DNA from: CAZMNY01 sp964635375
GTDB taxonomy: Bacteria; Planctomycetota; Planctomycetia; Pirellulales; Pirellulaceae
Direction: 5' to 3'
DNA: 64,000 nt
NCBI GenBank assembly: GCA_964635375.1
Contig: CAZWOU010000004.1
Span: 40,020-104,019, forward strand
The translations under genes and the position numbers were made by a program. The first letter of the stretch is position 1, and each line of letters starts with the position of its first letter. A model generated the notes under the pieces. The model was not told where the DNA came from. It searched no databases and saw only the letters and a program-made list of their open reading frames with translations. Of this stretch, positions 1 through 8,933 are shown one piece after another.

Positions 1-2089
1 CGACGAGCACCAAGGGAAACGGTCCGAGTTTCTTGCATTGGATCAGCGTCGCGGCTTCGAACAGTTCGTCCATCGTTCCAAAACCGCCCGGCATCACGAC
101 GAAGGCTTGCGAGTAGCGGACCAGCATCACCTTGCGGGTGAAGAAGTAATTAAAGTGAATCACGTCATCAACGTAGGGGTTGGGGTCCTGTTCGTGCGGC
201 AGTTCAATATTGCAACCCAGACTGCGGCCTCCGACGTCTCGAGCACCGCGGTTTGCCGCCTCCATCACTCCTGGCCCGCCGCCGGTCAGCACCGTGTAGC
301 CCGCTTTGGCCAACTCGCGGCCCACGTCTCGAGCCAGCCGGTAGTATCGGTGCGATGGCTTGAAACGAGCTGATCCGAAGACCGTCACGCATGGCCGCAC
401 GCTGGCGAGCATCTTCATTCCCATCTTGAGCTCGCGAGAGACTTCGTTGATTAGCGGTGTGGCCGTCTTACTGGTGATGTCGCCGGCCAGCAGAAGCCGC
501 TCGTGCTCTTCTTCATCGACGGGGATTCGCTGCGGACGCGAAAAATCGGGCCCGCCGCCATGCTTCCAGAAATCCTGGAATTTCTTTTCGCTGCTTCCAA
601 TCACCTCGCTCGCCGCACTGGGCGCGTCTTCGCCGATGTCTTTGGGGACTTCGGCGGCCACCGAAACCGGCTTGGGCCCAACAGCGCGAAAACGGCCGAG
701 GAGATCGATCTGACTTTCCTTGTAGGGGCAATGGGCGTTGACGCCGAACCGAGCGCGAAGTCGCTCTCGCAGTCCTTTGCGCTGTGAGTCCTCGCCGTGC
801 GTCAAGATGAACTTGGCCTCAGACGTCGCCAGACCGTCGGCCCAATTGAGCAACTCAGATTGCCCTGCGTGTCCGGAGAATCCGCCCATGGTGAGGACTC
901 GTGAGTTGACCACAATTTCCTGGCCGTGAATCCTCACGCGTTCCGCGCCGTCGACCAGTTTTCGCCCAAGCGTTCCATGGGCCATGAATCCCATCGCGAT
1001 CATCACGGTGGAATCTTTGTAAAGGTTGTGTTTCAGGTGGTGCATGATGCGCCCGCCATCACACATTCCAGACCCAGCGATGATGATGCAAGGGTCGGGC
1101 GCCGAGGCGATGGACTTGGATTCCTCCACGCTGGCCGTGGTGTTGAGTTTGGAGAGGAACTTTTGAAAGTGTCCCTTCTGGGCAAGAGTTCGAGTCTCGC
1201 AGTCGAGCGTGTCGACGTGCTTTTGATACAGTTCTGTGGCCTTGATGCCCATTGGGCTATCGAGAAAGACTGGAATGTTCATGCTGCCGTCTTCCGCGTT
1301 TAACTGGGCCAGGTAGTAAAGCAGCAGTTGAGTCCGCCCGACCGAAAACGCGGGAATTATTATCCTAGCTCCCTTCTTCCTCGCGGCCTTCAGCGTTTGC
1401 TTGAGCTCTCGTTCGGTAGCCTTTACGGAACGGTGTTCGCGATCGCCATAGGTCGACTCGAGCAGAACAAAGTCGGCTTCCTGCGGCGGATCCGGGTTGC
1501 GCAGCAAAGGCATGTTGTCGCGCCCGACATCACCTGAAAAGACGATTACTCGCTCTGAATTCCCCTCCTTCACCGTGACTTGGATGCTGGTTGATCCGAG
1601 AATGTGCCCCGCTTCAAAAAACTTCGCGGTCACACCCGGAGCGACATCGCGCACTGTGCCCAGCTCGACGTTCTTGTATCGTTTCATCACCGGGTCGACA
1701 TCTGTCGTCCCGTACAGCGGAGAAACGTCGGCCTTACCAGCTCGCTTGCGATACTTGTTGCGGCGTTTGGCGTCGAACTTCTGAATGTGGGCGGAATCGC
1801 TGAGGATTAGGCGAACCACATCGCGAGTAGCGTGAGTTCCGTAGACTCGTCCGCTGAAGCCATTCTTGAACAGCATCGGCAGGCGCCCGCAGTGATCCAA
1901 GTGTGCGTGGGTCAGCAGAACGGAGTCCAACTTAGCCGGGCGCAGGGCGCCTAACGATGAGTTCTGAGCTAGTGTCGCCTTGCGACCTTGGAACATGCCG
2001 AAATCGATCAGCACTTTGGCTTTTGGCGTTTCCAGCAAGTAGCCCGACCCGGTGACTTCACCCGAAGCACCAAGAAAATGTAGTCGCAC
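1..2089 (-). CDS. Beta-CASP metallo-beta-lactamase RNase fused to LOG-family domain (partial, runs off left edge)
   Basis: Starts at GTG 2089 and stays open for 696 codons to the edge, so the C-terminus is missing. Residues 1 to about 450 form a metallo-beta-lactamase/beta-CASP nuclease: HAHLDH (61-66), GHILGS, FSGDVGR, ESTYGD, then the beta-CASP motifs SPMG, AGSGMCDGG and FSGHAGQ. This family (YSH1/CPSF-like) cleaves RNA using two zinc ions. After a linker of about 100 residues, from about residue 560, the same frame carries a LOG-family Rossmann domain (TVFGSAR, GGGPGVMEAANRG, VMPGGFGTMDE). LOG proteins are nucleoside-5'-monophosphate phosphoribohydrolases, known for cytokinin activation. 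I read the frame through with no stop, and the codon count agrees with the coordinates. The two activities together suggest RNA or nucleotide turnover; that is inference. Divergent from the nucleoside transporter. Confidence 0.85.
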   Translation of the reverse strand, partial: MRLHFLGASGEVTGSGYLLETPKAKVLIDFGMFQGRKATLAQNSSLGALRPAKLDSVLLTHAHLDHCGRLPMLFKNGFSGRVYGTHATRDVVRLILSDSAHIQKFDAKRRNKYRKRAGKADVSPLYGTTDVDPVMKRYKNVELGTVRDVAPGVTAKFFEAGHILGSTSIQVTVKEGNSERVIVFSGDVGRDNMPLLRNPDPPQEADFVLLESTYGDREHRSVKATERELKQTLKAARKKGARIIIPAFSVGRTQLLLYYLAQLNAEDGSMNIPVFLDSPMGIKATELYQKHVDTLDCETRTLAQKGHFQKFLSKLNTTASVEESKSIASAPDPCIIIAGSGMCDGGRIMHHLKHNLYKDSTVMIAMGFMAHGTLGRKLVDGAERVRIHGQEIVVNSRVLTMGGFSGHAGQSELLNWADGLATSEAKFILTHGEDSQRKGLRERLRARFGVNAHCPYKESQIDLLGRFRAVGPKPVSVAAEVPKDIGEDAPSAASEVIGSSEKKFQDFWKHGGGPDFSRPQRIPVDEEEHERLLLAGDITSKTATPLINEVSRELKMGMKMLASVRPCVTVFGSARFKPSHRYYRLARDVGRELAKAGYTVLTGGGPGVMEAANRGARDVGGRSLGCNIELPHEQDPNPYVDDVIHFNYFFTRKVMLVRYSQAFVVMPGGFGTMDELFEAATLIQCKKLGPFPLVLV

Positions 2090-2328
2090 GATGATTCCCC
2101 TTCAGGTCCGGCTGAGACGGAAGACAACTCAATCCGCTCTTTCCTTATCGGCACGCTGGTTTCATCGCATCCACGGAGAATTGGATAAGCCAAACCTTGC
2201 CGGTTGTGCCAATCCGGCCACCAGCTTTTCGTGCCGCCTTGCCTTCCGGTCTGCGGAGTTCCCGGCATCGGGAAACTCGCCACGTCGTACAATTCGTTGT
2301 AAAAGCGGGCGAAAGAAGTCGCGAGTCG

Positions 2329-3714
2329 ATGAAAAAACTGGGGTTTGCCCGTATGATGGCGGTTCGCCTATCCAGTAACCGCAGTTCGGCGCGGTCGGCA
2401 CTTTCCTTGCGTTTCACGAATCAGGTGCTTCCATTGGTCAGTCTTCTCGGAATGCTGTTCCTGCTTGGCGTGGCGTACGCACTTTCGAGCAACCGGCGAG
2501 TGATCCGCTTGCGGACCGTTGGCGGCGCCTTCGCTATCCAAGTTGCGATTGGAGCATTCGTGCTCTATTCGCCCGTGGGCCGGGTCGTGCTGGAAACCGT
2601 GTCCGATGGCGTGCAAGCGGTTATCAATTGCTCGAACGCCGGCATTTCGTTCCTGTTTGGAGGCCTTGTCTCGGACGAGATGTTCGAAGTGTTCCCGCAG
2701 GGCACCGGGTTCATTTTCGCCTTTCGCGTGCTCCCGGTCATCATCTTCTTCTCCTCTTTGATCGCCGTGTTGTATTACTTGCGGCTGATGCAATTGGTGA
2801 TCACGGTGCTTGGAGGCGCGCTGCAGTTTGTCTTGGGGACGAGTCGCACGGAGTCGCTCTCGGCGACGGCCAACATTTTCGTTGGGCAAACCGAGGCACC
2901 GCTTGTCGTTAAGCCGTATATCGCCACGATGACGCGCTCGGAGTTGTTCGCCATCATGTGCGGCGGTCTGGCTTCCGTGGCCGGTTCCGTTTTGGCGGGG
3001 TACGCTGGAATGGGAGTCGAACTAAAACACTTGCTCGCCGCTTGCTTTATGGCCGCCCCGGGCGGTCTGTTGTTTGCCAAACTGATGGAGCCTGAGACGG
3101 AAACGCCAAAGGACCAAAGTCTTGCTGAAGCGGACGAGACTGGAAACGAACAGGACGCCGCTTGCACTGATTCGGCCGACGATGATCCACAACCGGTCAA
3201 CGTGCTCGACGCTGCGGCGCTCGGCGCCGCCAGTGGATTGAAGTTGGCGCTAAACGTGGGCGCGATGCTGCTGGCTTTCATCAGCTTGATCGCTCTGCTG
3301 AACGGGCTGGTTGGCTTGATCGCTTCCGGCGTTGGCTATGAAGACGTTACGATTGAGCAGTTGCTTGGCTACCTGTTCGCCCCCTTGGCCTGGCTGGTCG
3401 GCGTACCTTGGGATGAATCAATTCAAGGTGGGAGTTTCATTGGTCAGAAGTTGATCCTCAACGAATTCGTGGCCTATGACCAGTTCGTCAAGGTCAAGGA
3501 TTCACTCTCGCCCAAGACCCAAGCGATCATTACCTTTGCGCTGTGCGGCTTCGCGAATTTTTCCTCAATCGCTATCTTGCTCGGCGGACTCGGAGGCATG
3601 GCGCCCAGCCGACGGACGGAGATTGCGCAAATGGGACTGCGGGCGGTCATCGCGGGAACGCTTGCAAACCTAATGAGCGCTGCGATCGCCGGATTGTTCT
3701 TTTCGCTTTCCTAA
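2329..3714 (+). CDS. Concentrative nucleoside transporter (NupC/CNT family)
   Basis: Inner-membrane nucleoside symporter of the CNT family, importing nucleosides with H+ or Na+. It has many hydrophobic segments and the two family signatures: the GQTEAPLVVKPY motif, followed by a re-entrant region rich in Ala/Gly/Val, and the NEFVAY motif in the second half. A charged cytoplasmic insert (about residues 255-295, rich in Glu/Asp) separates the halves. The open frame extends upstream, but ATG 2329 gives a normal N-terminus, about 461 residues, and follows a purine-rich stretch (GAAAGAAG). First gene of a plus-strand run with XapX, deoC, deoA, cdd and a pncC-like gene, which points to pyrimidine (deoxy)nucleosides as substrate. 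Confidence 0.9.
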   Translation: MKKLGFARMMAVRLSSNRSSARSALSLRFTNQVLPLVSLLGMLFLLGVAYALSSNRRVIRLRTVGGAFAIQVAIGAFVLYSPVGRVVLETVSDGVQAVINCSNAGISFLFGGLVSDEMFEVFPQGTGFIFAFRVLPVIIFFSSLIAVLYYLRLMQLVITVLGGALQFVLGTSRTESLSATANIFVGQTEAPLVVKPYIATMTRSELFAIMCGGLASVAGSVLAGYAGMGVELKHLLAACFMAAPGGLLFAKLMEPETETPKDQSLAEADETGNEQDAACTDSADDDPQPVNVLDAAALGAASGLKLALNVGAMLLAFISLIALLNGLVGLIASGVGYEDVTIEQLLGYLFAPLAWLVGVPWDESIQGGSFIGQKLILNEFVAYDQFVKVKDSLSPKTQAIITFALCGFANFSSIAILLGGLGGMAPSRRTEIAQMGLRAVIAGTLANLMSAAIAGLFFSLS

Positions 3715-3762
3715 AGCACTTTAGACATCATCCCCTCCGACCCCCCTCGTGAAGTCGGCCCA

Positions 3763-3975
3763 ATGAACCAAAAGCCCCAACAGTCTCGGACAAGCACCAT
3801 GCAAACCGTTCTACTTGCGCTACTGACCGGAATTCTTGTCGGAGTTCTCTTCTCATGGGTCAAGCTACCCCTTCCCGCGCCGCCCGCTCTAGCCGGCGTG
3901 GCGGGAATTTTCGGCATTTACCTTGGCCACTTGGCGTACCAGTGGGCGATCGCTCAGTGGTTCACATCCCCATAG
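3763..3975 (+). CDS. XapX (DUF1427) domain small membrane protein
   Basis: 70-residue protein with two hydrophobic helices (about 15-32 and 41-60) joined by a short loop with KLPLPAPPAL, the pattern of XapX/DUF1427 proteins. XapX was named for a xanthosine-utilisation locus, but its role is not known. A second ATG at 3799 would give a form starting at MQTVLLALL, closer to the typical family length. It lies 48 bp after the CNT transporter and 48 bp before deoC, so it is probably co-transcribed and may help nucleoside uptake (inference). Confidence 0.75.
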   Translation: MNQKPQQSRTSTMQTVLLALLTGILVGVLFSWVKLPLPAPPALAGVAGIFGIYLGHLAYQWAIAQWFTSP

Positions 3976-4023
3976 TTCGCTCCTGGCGAAGCTCCGGCGA
4001 CGAAACAAAGGAGAGAGTACACC

Positions 4024-4791
4024 GTGGAAGATTCAGCGGCAGCCAAGCTAGGGATTCAACTGATGGATCTCACGTCGCTTGGCGATGACGATACGGATGA
4101 AAAGATCGCCACTTTGGCGGGCCGCGCCTTGTCGCCTGCCGGGAGCGTGGCGGCGTTATGCGTTTATCCCCGTTTCGTGCCGATTGCCAAACAGACGCTA
4201 GAGGCGGCCGGAGGCGATTCGGTGCGCGTGGCCACCGTGTGCGTGTTTCCTCACGGCCGAGCCGACGTGCGATTGGCGACGGTGGAAACAGAAGCTTGTG
4301 TTGCCTATGGCGCGGATGAAATCGACACCGTGATCCCGTACCGGTCGCTCGCTGCCGGTGATGCGGATGCATGCAAGAGGCAATTGGCTGCCGTGCGATC
4401 TGCATGCCTGGACGCCAAACTCAAAGTCATCTTGGAGACCGGCGAACTGGGCGACTTGGAGCTGGTTCGCGCTGCCAGTCGACTGGCGATTGAGGCCGGC
4501 GCTGATTTCATCAAGACATCGACAGGCAAGGTTCCTGTCAACGCTACGCCCGCAGCAGCTGCGGCGATGTTGGACGTAATCGCCGAGACGAACTCAAGTT
4601 GCGGGCTAAAGATTGCGGGCGGTGTGCGCTCGCTCGCTGACGCCAAGCTCTATCTGGAGATGGCCGCCCAACGGATGGGGGACGATTTCCTGACACCCCA
4701 ACGATTTCGCTTTGGCGCCTCCAGCCTGCTCGATGCGTTACTCGAAACACTCGGCGAACAGGGCGGCCTGATCACGGGCGGCAGTTATTGA
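4024..4791 (+). CDS. deoC: Deoxyribose-phosphate aldolase
   Basis: Cleaves 2-deoxyribose-5-phosphate to glyceraldehyde-3-phosphate and acetaldehyde in the cytoplasm, the last step of deoxynucleoside breakdown. 255 residues, close to the E. coli-type enzyme. The Schiff-base lysine is K164 in DFIKTSTGK, the second catalytic lysine is K196 in GLKIAGGVR, and D101 (ADEIDTV) matches the proton-relay aspartate. Starts at GTG 4024 behind AAAGGAGAG. The next gene begins within 25 bp of its stop, so co-translation is likely. The phosphopentomutase (deoB) that supplies its substrate is not in this window. Confidence 0.95.
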   Translation: MEDSAAAKLGIQLMDLTSLGDDDTDEKIATLAGRALSPAGSVAALCVYPRFVPIAKQTLEAAGGDSVRVATVCVFPHGRADVRLATVETEACVAYGADEIDTVIPYRSLAAGDADACKRQLAAVRSACLDAKLKVILETGELGDLELVRAASRLAIEAGADFIKTSTGKVPVNATPAAAAAMLDVIAETNSSCGLKIAGGVRSLADAKLYLEMAAQRMGDDFLTPQRFRFGASSLLDALLETLGEQGGLITGGSY

Positions 4792-4814
4792 GAACCGGCG
4801 TTGGAGTTCGGCCC

Positions 4815-6206
4815 ATGTTACTGCCACAGCAGATCATCGAGAAGAAGCGCGATGGAGCGGTGCTTCTCGCCAGCGAAATCGAATGGTTCGTTTCTGGCAT
4901 CTCCGACCTGTCGATTCAGGATAGCCAGGTCGCGGCGTTTGCGATGGCCGTTCTCTTTCAGGGCATGACCGTCGAGGAGCGAGTCGTGCTCACCTTGGCC
5001 ATGCGGGATTCAGGTCGACAGCTCGACTGGTCCCGACTTGAATTGTCCGGCCCGGTCATCGACAAACACTCGACCGGCGGCGTGGGCGACGTTGTCTCAC
5101 TGATGCTCGGCCCGATGCTTGCGGCATGCGGCGGCTTCGTGCCGATGGTTTCGGGTCGCGGGCTCGGCCACACGGGCGGGACTGTCGACAAGTTGGAGTC
5201 GATTCCAAATTACAACACGACCCCGACTCTGGATCGTTTTAGCGTCGCCGTCAAGAATGTCGGTGTGGCCATCGTCGGACAAACAGCGGAAATCGCCCCG
5301 GCGGATCGACGTCTCTACGAGATTCGTGATGTCACCGCGACGGTCGAGTCGATAGATCTGATCACCGCTTCTATCCTCTCCAAGAAGCTGGCCGCGAATC
5401 TAGATGCGCTCGTGATGGACGTTAAGGTTGGCAACGGATCCTTCATGAAGACCAGCGAGCGTTCCGCAGAACTCGCGGAGAGCATCGTTCAGGTCGCTGG
5501 GCAATCGGGCACGCCGACTGCGGCCTTGCTGACTGATATGAACCAATGCCTCGCCCGCTCAGCCGGCAATGCTCTGGAAGTAGATGAAGCTATTCGTTTC
5601 CTTCGCGGAGAACCCGCGTGCGATCGGCTCAAGGAAGTGACCTTCGCCTTGGGGTCGGAACTGTTACTGGCCGCCGGCCTCGTCGCGTCCAGTCAGGAGG
5701 CCCACGCTCTGTTGGCTGCCGCATTGGATAGTGGGAATGCGGCCGAGAGATTCAATCGGATGTCGAGCGAACTCGATGGACCCGCCGATATCATTGAACA
5801 GCCTCAGAAGTATCTTCCCAAGGCCCCGGTCATCCGCGATGTTTGCCCGCAAGGCCGAGGCTTTGTGGCTGGAATAGATGTGCGGCAAGTCGGGAATGTT
5901 GTGGTCGCGCTCGGCGGAGGCCGCAGGCAAGCTGGAGCCAAACTAGACCACTCGGTTGGGCTGAGCCGAGTGGCGTCCATTGGGGAAGAAGTCTCCCCGG
6001 AGCGCCCGCTAGCTGTCGTTCACGCTCGCACTGAATCCGACTGGGAAACCGCAGCGGCAAAAGTGCGCGCGGCTTATTCCTGGGGCCATGAACCCACTTC
6101 GCCGCCGCCGGCCATTCATCGCGTCATGCGCGCCCCACAGGCGTCGGTGAACGACAGTTCGAATCAAACGAGTAGACTCGCAGAGGACCCGTCTGATGAA
6201 CATTGA
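4815..6206 (+). CDS. deoA: Pyrimidine-nucleoside / thymidine phosphorylase
   Basis: Phosphorolyses thymidine, deoxyuridine or uridine to the free base and (deoxy)ribose-1-phosphate. Family signatures are clear: KHSTGGVGD (around residue 84) and SGRGLGHTGGTVDKLE, which bind phosphate and nucleoside, followed by the three-domain alpha/beta fold. ATG 4815 is preferred; an in-frame TTG at 4788 overlaps the deoC stop and would add nine residues. About 463 residues, slightly longer than usual because of a C-terminal tail rich in Pro, Ser and Asn. The 3' end overlaps cdd by 11 bases, so translation is probably coupled. deoA and pdp are hard to separate by eye. Confidence 0.92.
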   Translation: MLLPQQIIEKKRDGAVLLASEIEWFVSGISDLSIQDSQVAAFAMAVLFQGMTVEERVVLTLAMRDSGRQLDWSRLELSGPVIDKHSTGGVGDVVSLMLGPMLAACGGFVPMVSGRGLGHTGGTVDKLESIPNYNTTPTLDRFSVAVKNVGVAIVGQTAEIAPADRRLYEIRDVTATVESIDLITASILSKKLAANLDALVMDVKVGNGSFMKTSERSAELAESIVQVAGQSGTPTAALLTDMNQCLARSAGNALEVDEAIRFLRGEPACDRLKEVTFALGSELLLAAGLVASSQEAHALLAAALDSGNAAERFNRMSSELDGPADIIEQPQKYLPKAPVIRDVCPQGRGFVAGIDVRQVGNVVVALGGGRRQAGAKLDHSVGLSRVASIGEEVSPERPLAVVHARTESDWETAAAKVRAAYSWGHEPTSPPPAIHRVMRAPQASVNDSSNQTSRLAEDPSDEH

Positions 6207-6597
6207 TCGCGAGCAACTGATGCGGCAGGCCGTGGCTGCGAGCGACGCAGCCTATGCCCCGTATTCAAAGTACCCTGTCGGCGCCGCCCTGCTGACTGAG
6301 AGCGGCGAAATTATCCTCGGCTGCAACGTAGAGAATGCCTCTTTTGGGTTGACGAATTGCGCTGAGCGCACTGCCATTTTCTCCGCCGTCGCCGCTGGCC
6401 ACCGCCGATTTCTCGCCATCGCCATCAGCACTGAGGATGCGGGTGCTCCCTGCGGCGCCTGCCGGCAGGTGCTCAACGAATTTTCCCCCGGCCTGCTTGT
6501 CATTCTCGGCGACAGGCAAGGCGGGATTCATCGGACTGCCAGCCTCGAGGCATTGCTTCCAGATGCGTTTGGACCCAACAATGTGAATCGGCTGTAA
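6196..6597 (+). CDS. cdd: Cytidine deaminase
   Basis: 133-residue enzyme of the small homotetrameric class, deaminating cytidine and deoxycytidine to uridine and deoxyuridine. The zinc site is complete: C55 and the catalytic E57 in NCAERTA, then C86 and C89 in PCGACRQ. The substrate-binding NVENASFG motif is present. It starts inside the end of deoA in another frame (11-base overlap). Together they convert imported (deoxy)cytidine to uracil and sugar-1-phosphate. Confidence 0.95.
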   Translation: MNIDREQLMRQAVAASDAAYAPYSKYPVGAALLTESGEIILGCNVENASFGLTNCAERTAIFSAVAAGHRRFLAIAISTEDAGAPCGACRQVLNEFSPGLLVILGDRQGGIHRTASLEALLPDAFGPNNVNRL

Positions 6598-6624
6598 TCA
6601 AAGCCTGACGAAAGACCATCTCTG

Positions 6625-7113
6625 ATGCTTGAAGCGACCCAACTCGCCGAACTGCTCGAACGAAACGAGCTGAGAATTGTGTTTGCGGAGAGCTGCACCG
6701 CCGGCTTGGCCTCTGCGCGACTGGCCGCGGTTCCGGGGATCTCGAATTGGCATTGTGGTTCGGCCGTTACTTATCGCGAGGCGACGAAAATCGGCTGGTT
6801 GGGAGTTTCGGACCAGACATTGGCGTCGCACTCGGCCGAGAGCGCTGAGACAACCATCGAGATGGCCACCCAGGTCTTGAGCAAGACGCCCGAGGCGGAC
6901 GTGGCGGCCGCGATCACTGGGCATTTGGGGCCGAAGGCGCCGCCGGAACTAGACGGAGTCGCTTTTGTCGCTGTGGTTCGTCGGGGCGAAGATCCACAAA
7001 TGGGCCAGGTGCGCCGCCATCGTCTGGAGTCCGCTGAACGCCAATCTCGCATGGACGAGGCCGCTCGACTGGTGCTCGCCGAAGCGGTGCGCGTGATTTC
7101 GGGGCAGCGTTGA
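6625..7113 (+). CDS. CinA C-terminal domain protein, nicotinamide-nucleotide amidohydrolase-like
   Basis: 162 residues corresponding to the stand-alone CinA C-terminal domain (PncC type), which deamidates NMN to nicotinic acid mononucleotide in pyridine-nucleotide recycling. Signatures: ESCTAGL near residue 24, a GSAVTY-type motif (CGSAVTYREATK), and the GHLGPKAPPELDGVAFVAV region near residue 100, where family members usually have TG(I/V)AGP. Here Ala-Gly is replaced by His-Leu-Gly, so activity should not be assumed. Starts 27 bp after cdd and looks like the last gene of the operon. It converges on the CopZ-like gene with only 24 bp between stops. Confidence 0.8.
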   Translation: MLEATQLAELLERNELRIVFAESCTAGLASARLAAVPGISNWHCGSAVTYREATKIGWLGVSDQTLASHSAESAETTIEMATQVLSKTPEADVAAAITGHLGPKAPPELDGVAFVAVVRRGEDPQMGQVRRHRLESAERQSRMDEAARLVLAEAVRVISGQR

Positions 7114-7137
7114 GCGCTCGGTTCGCGAGGCGGGGCG

Positions 7138-7599
7138 TCACTCACGCGATTCGGCAAGCCGTTTGATGTAAAGTCGCTGTACCTCGCGCATGCAGCATCG
7201 GCCATCGGCGGCGAGCGTTTGGCACTGCGCGTCGCCAGACTCCGATTTAGTGAGTAACTCACGAATGCGAGTGGGCTGCGCTTGCAGCACGTCCGCGTCG
7301 ATGTCTTCGAGCGTGAAGCCGAAGCACGCGCAAATGGGCGCGCTGGCGTCCTTCGGGTAGACCGGCGCCGCTGTCTCATCGACCGACACAAATCGTTCGA
7401 ACAGGTCGAAATAGACTGCATCGCACTTGGGAAAATCACAGAACCAGGCGGAGTCTCCGATTCGAGTTCTCGACTGGCTGCGGACATGTCGATCAAGCGT
7501 CGCCGCGTTTACGGCAGTTCCCAGCGTCCCGCATCGCGGGCAGTAGGCTCGGCCGTCAAGCTCTGGCTCTCGAACGAACGCCTTGTTCATGGGATTCAC
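7138..7599 (-). CDS. CopZ-like iron-sulfur cluster-binding metallochaperone (putative)
   Basis: 153-residue cytoplasmic protein with an N-terminal zinc-site pattern (CPRCG near residue 20, two more Cys near 54 and 59 in FCDFPKC) and a C-terminal BFD-like [2Fe-2S] pattern (CACFGFT, then a later Cys and a Cys-Cys pair in DGRCCMREV). This layout resembles the N-terminal region of Archaeoglobus CopZ and the family annotated as putative iron-sulfur metallochaperone. ATG 7599 or 7590 may be the start. No copper ATPase is adjacent, so the partner metal is unknown. Confidence 0.7.
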   Translation of the reverse strand: MNPMNKAFVREPELDGRAYCPRCGTLGTAVNAATLDRHVRSQSRTRIGDSAWFCDFPKCDAVYFDLFERFVSVDETAAPVYPKDASAPICACFGFTLEDIDADVLQAQPTRIRELLTKSESGDAQCQTLAADGRCCMREVQRLYIKRLAESRE

Positions 7600-7804
7600 C
7601 TACCGTCGTGGGTTTGCGATTATGGTTGTCTGAGTGGAGATGACAGGCCAGTTCCGAGACCGCAGGCCAGCGCCTCTTCAAAATGGACCGGCAAATGCCG
7701 GTGGTTCAAAAGGTTGGACGCTGGATTCGGCCCCTCGTGAATCGTGTATCATAACCAAAGATGAAACAAGGCTAACCACCACCCACACCCTCGCGAGCCC
7801 CACC

Positions 7805-8740
7805 ATGACGCGACTTCAATTCTTGTTACTTAGCTTGGTTCTTTGCCTTACTTGCCCAGCGGCGCGCGCGCAGAACGGCGAGAACGAGGACGACGGCAAG
7901 CTGCGGATTATCTGCTTTGGCGCCCATCCGGACGACGCTGAATACAAGAGCGGCGGGACTGCGGCGTTGTGGGCCGAGCAGGGCCACCATGTTAAGTTGG
8001 TTTCGGTCACGAACGGCGACATCGGCCACTGGCGAATGGCCGGCGGCCCGCTGGCCAAACGCCGCACGGCCGAATCGGCGGAAGTCGCCAAACGACTCGG
8101 AGTCGCTTCACGCGTGCTCGACATCCACGACGGCGAACTGATGCCAACGCTTGAAAACCGACGCACGATAACTCGGCTCATTCGCGAGTGGAACGCGGAC
8201 ATCGTTATCGCCCACCGGCCGTGGGACTACCATCCAGATCACCGCTACGTGGGCGTGCTCGTGCAGGACGCGGCTTTCATGGTGACCGTCCCTTTCTTCT
8301 GCCCCGACACGCCGCCGCTGAAGAAGAACCCTGTGTTCCTTTACTCTAGCGATCGCTTCAAGAAGCCTTACCCGTTTGATGCGGACATCGCGGTTTCGCT
8401 CGATAAGGTCATGAAGAAGAAGGTCTTCGCACTCTCTGCTCTTGAGTCCCAAGCGTTTGAAGGCGGCGCGTTGGGCAACGCCGAACGCATGGCGAAGGTG
8501 CCCCCTGCCTCTCAACCTGAACTCCGCTTGGAATGGCTGACCAAGAGCTGGCAGCGCCGCCAAGCCAACGAAGCGAAGCAAGCTCGCACCACGTTGATGA
8601 AATGGTACGNNNNNNNNNNATGGTACGGCGAAAAAGGTAGTGAGATTAAATATGCCGAAGCATTTGAGATTTGCGAGTACGGCCGCCAGCCCAGCGACGC
8701 CGAAATCCGCAGACTCTTCCCCTTCTTTCCCAAACCTTGA
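7805..8740 (+). CDS. Secreted PIG-L family deacetylase (contains 10-N gap)
   Basis: LmbE/PIG-L zinc deacetylase, acting on N-acetylated sugars or related amides, probably in the periplasm. Signal peptide MTRLQFLLLSLVLCLTC...ARA at 1-22; zinc motif AHPDDAE at 40-46; second metal/catalytic motif HPDH near 143. ATG 7805 is chosen because it begins the signal peptide; the open frame runs further upstream. Ten Ns at 8610-8619 fall near the C-terminus. The octamer ATGGTACG occurs on both sides, and deleting one copy plus the Ns removes 18 bases and keeps frame. The true sequence there is therefore probably KWYGEKG. Confidence 0.88.
   Translation: MTRLQFLLLSLVLCLTCPAARAQNGENEDDGKLRIICFGAHPDDAEYKSGGTAALWAEQGHHVKLVSVTNGDIGHWRMAGGPLAKRRTAESAEVAKRLGVASRVLDIHDGELMPTLENRRTITRLIREWNADIVIAHRPWDYHPDHRYVGVLVQDAAFMVTVPFFCPDTPPLKKNPVFLYSSDRFKKPYPFDADIAVSLDKVMKKKVFALSALESQAFEGGALGNAERMAKVPPASQPELRLEWLTKSWQRRQANEAKQARTTLMKWYXXXXWYGEKGSEIKYAEAFEICEYGRQPSDAEIRRLFPFFPKP
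8610..8619. other. Scaffold gap (10 N) with identical flanks
   Basis: Ten Ns inside the PIG-L gene. The bases ATGGTACG end the left side and begin the right side, which suggests two contigs that overlap by 8 bp and were joined with a placeholder instead of being merged. Confidence 0.9.
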
Positions 8741-8933
8741 GGCGAGTGAGGCGCAGCACACGCGGTGTCAAGAGTTCGCTCGACTGCCCGGATCAGGCTA
8801 ACCGCTGAGATGCGGTGTTCGCCGAGAAAAGGCGGATTTCAGCGGTTCGGCCAGCTTTTTTCGAAAACTTCGTCAAACTGCGTTACCATCGCGAGTCGGC
8901 TGGCGTCTATCTACCAGCGAAGGAACTGTTGTC

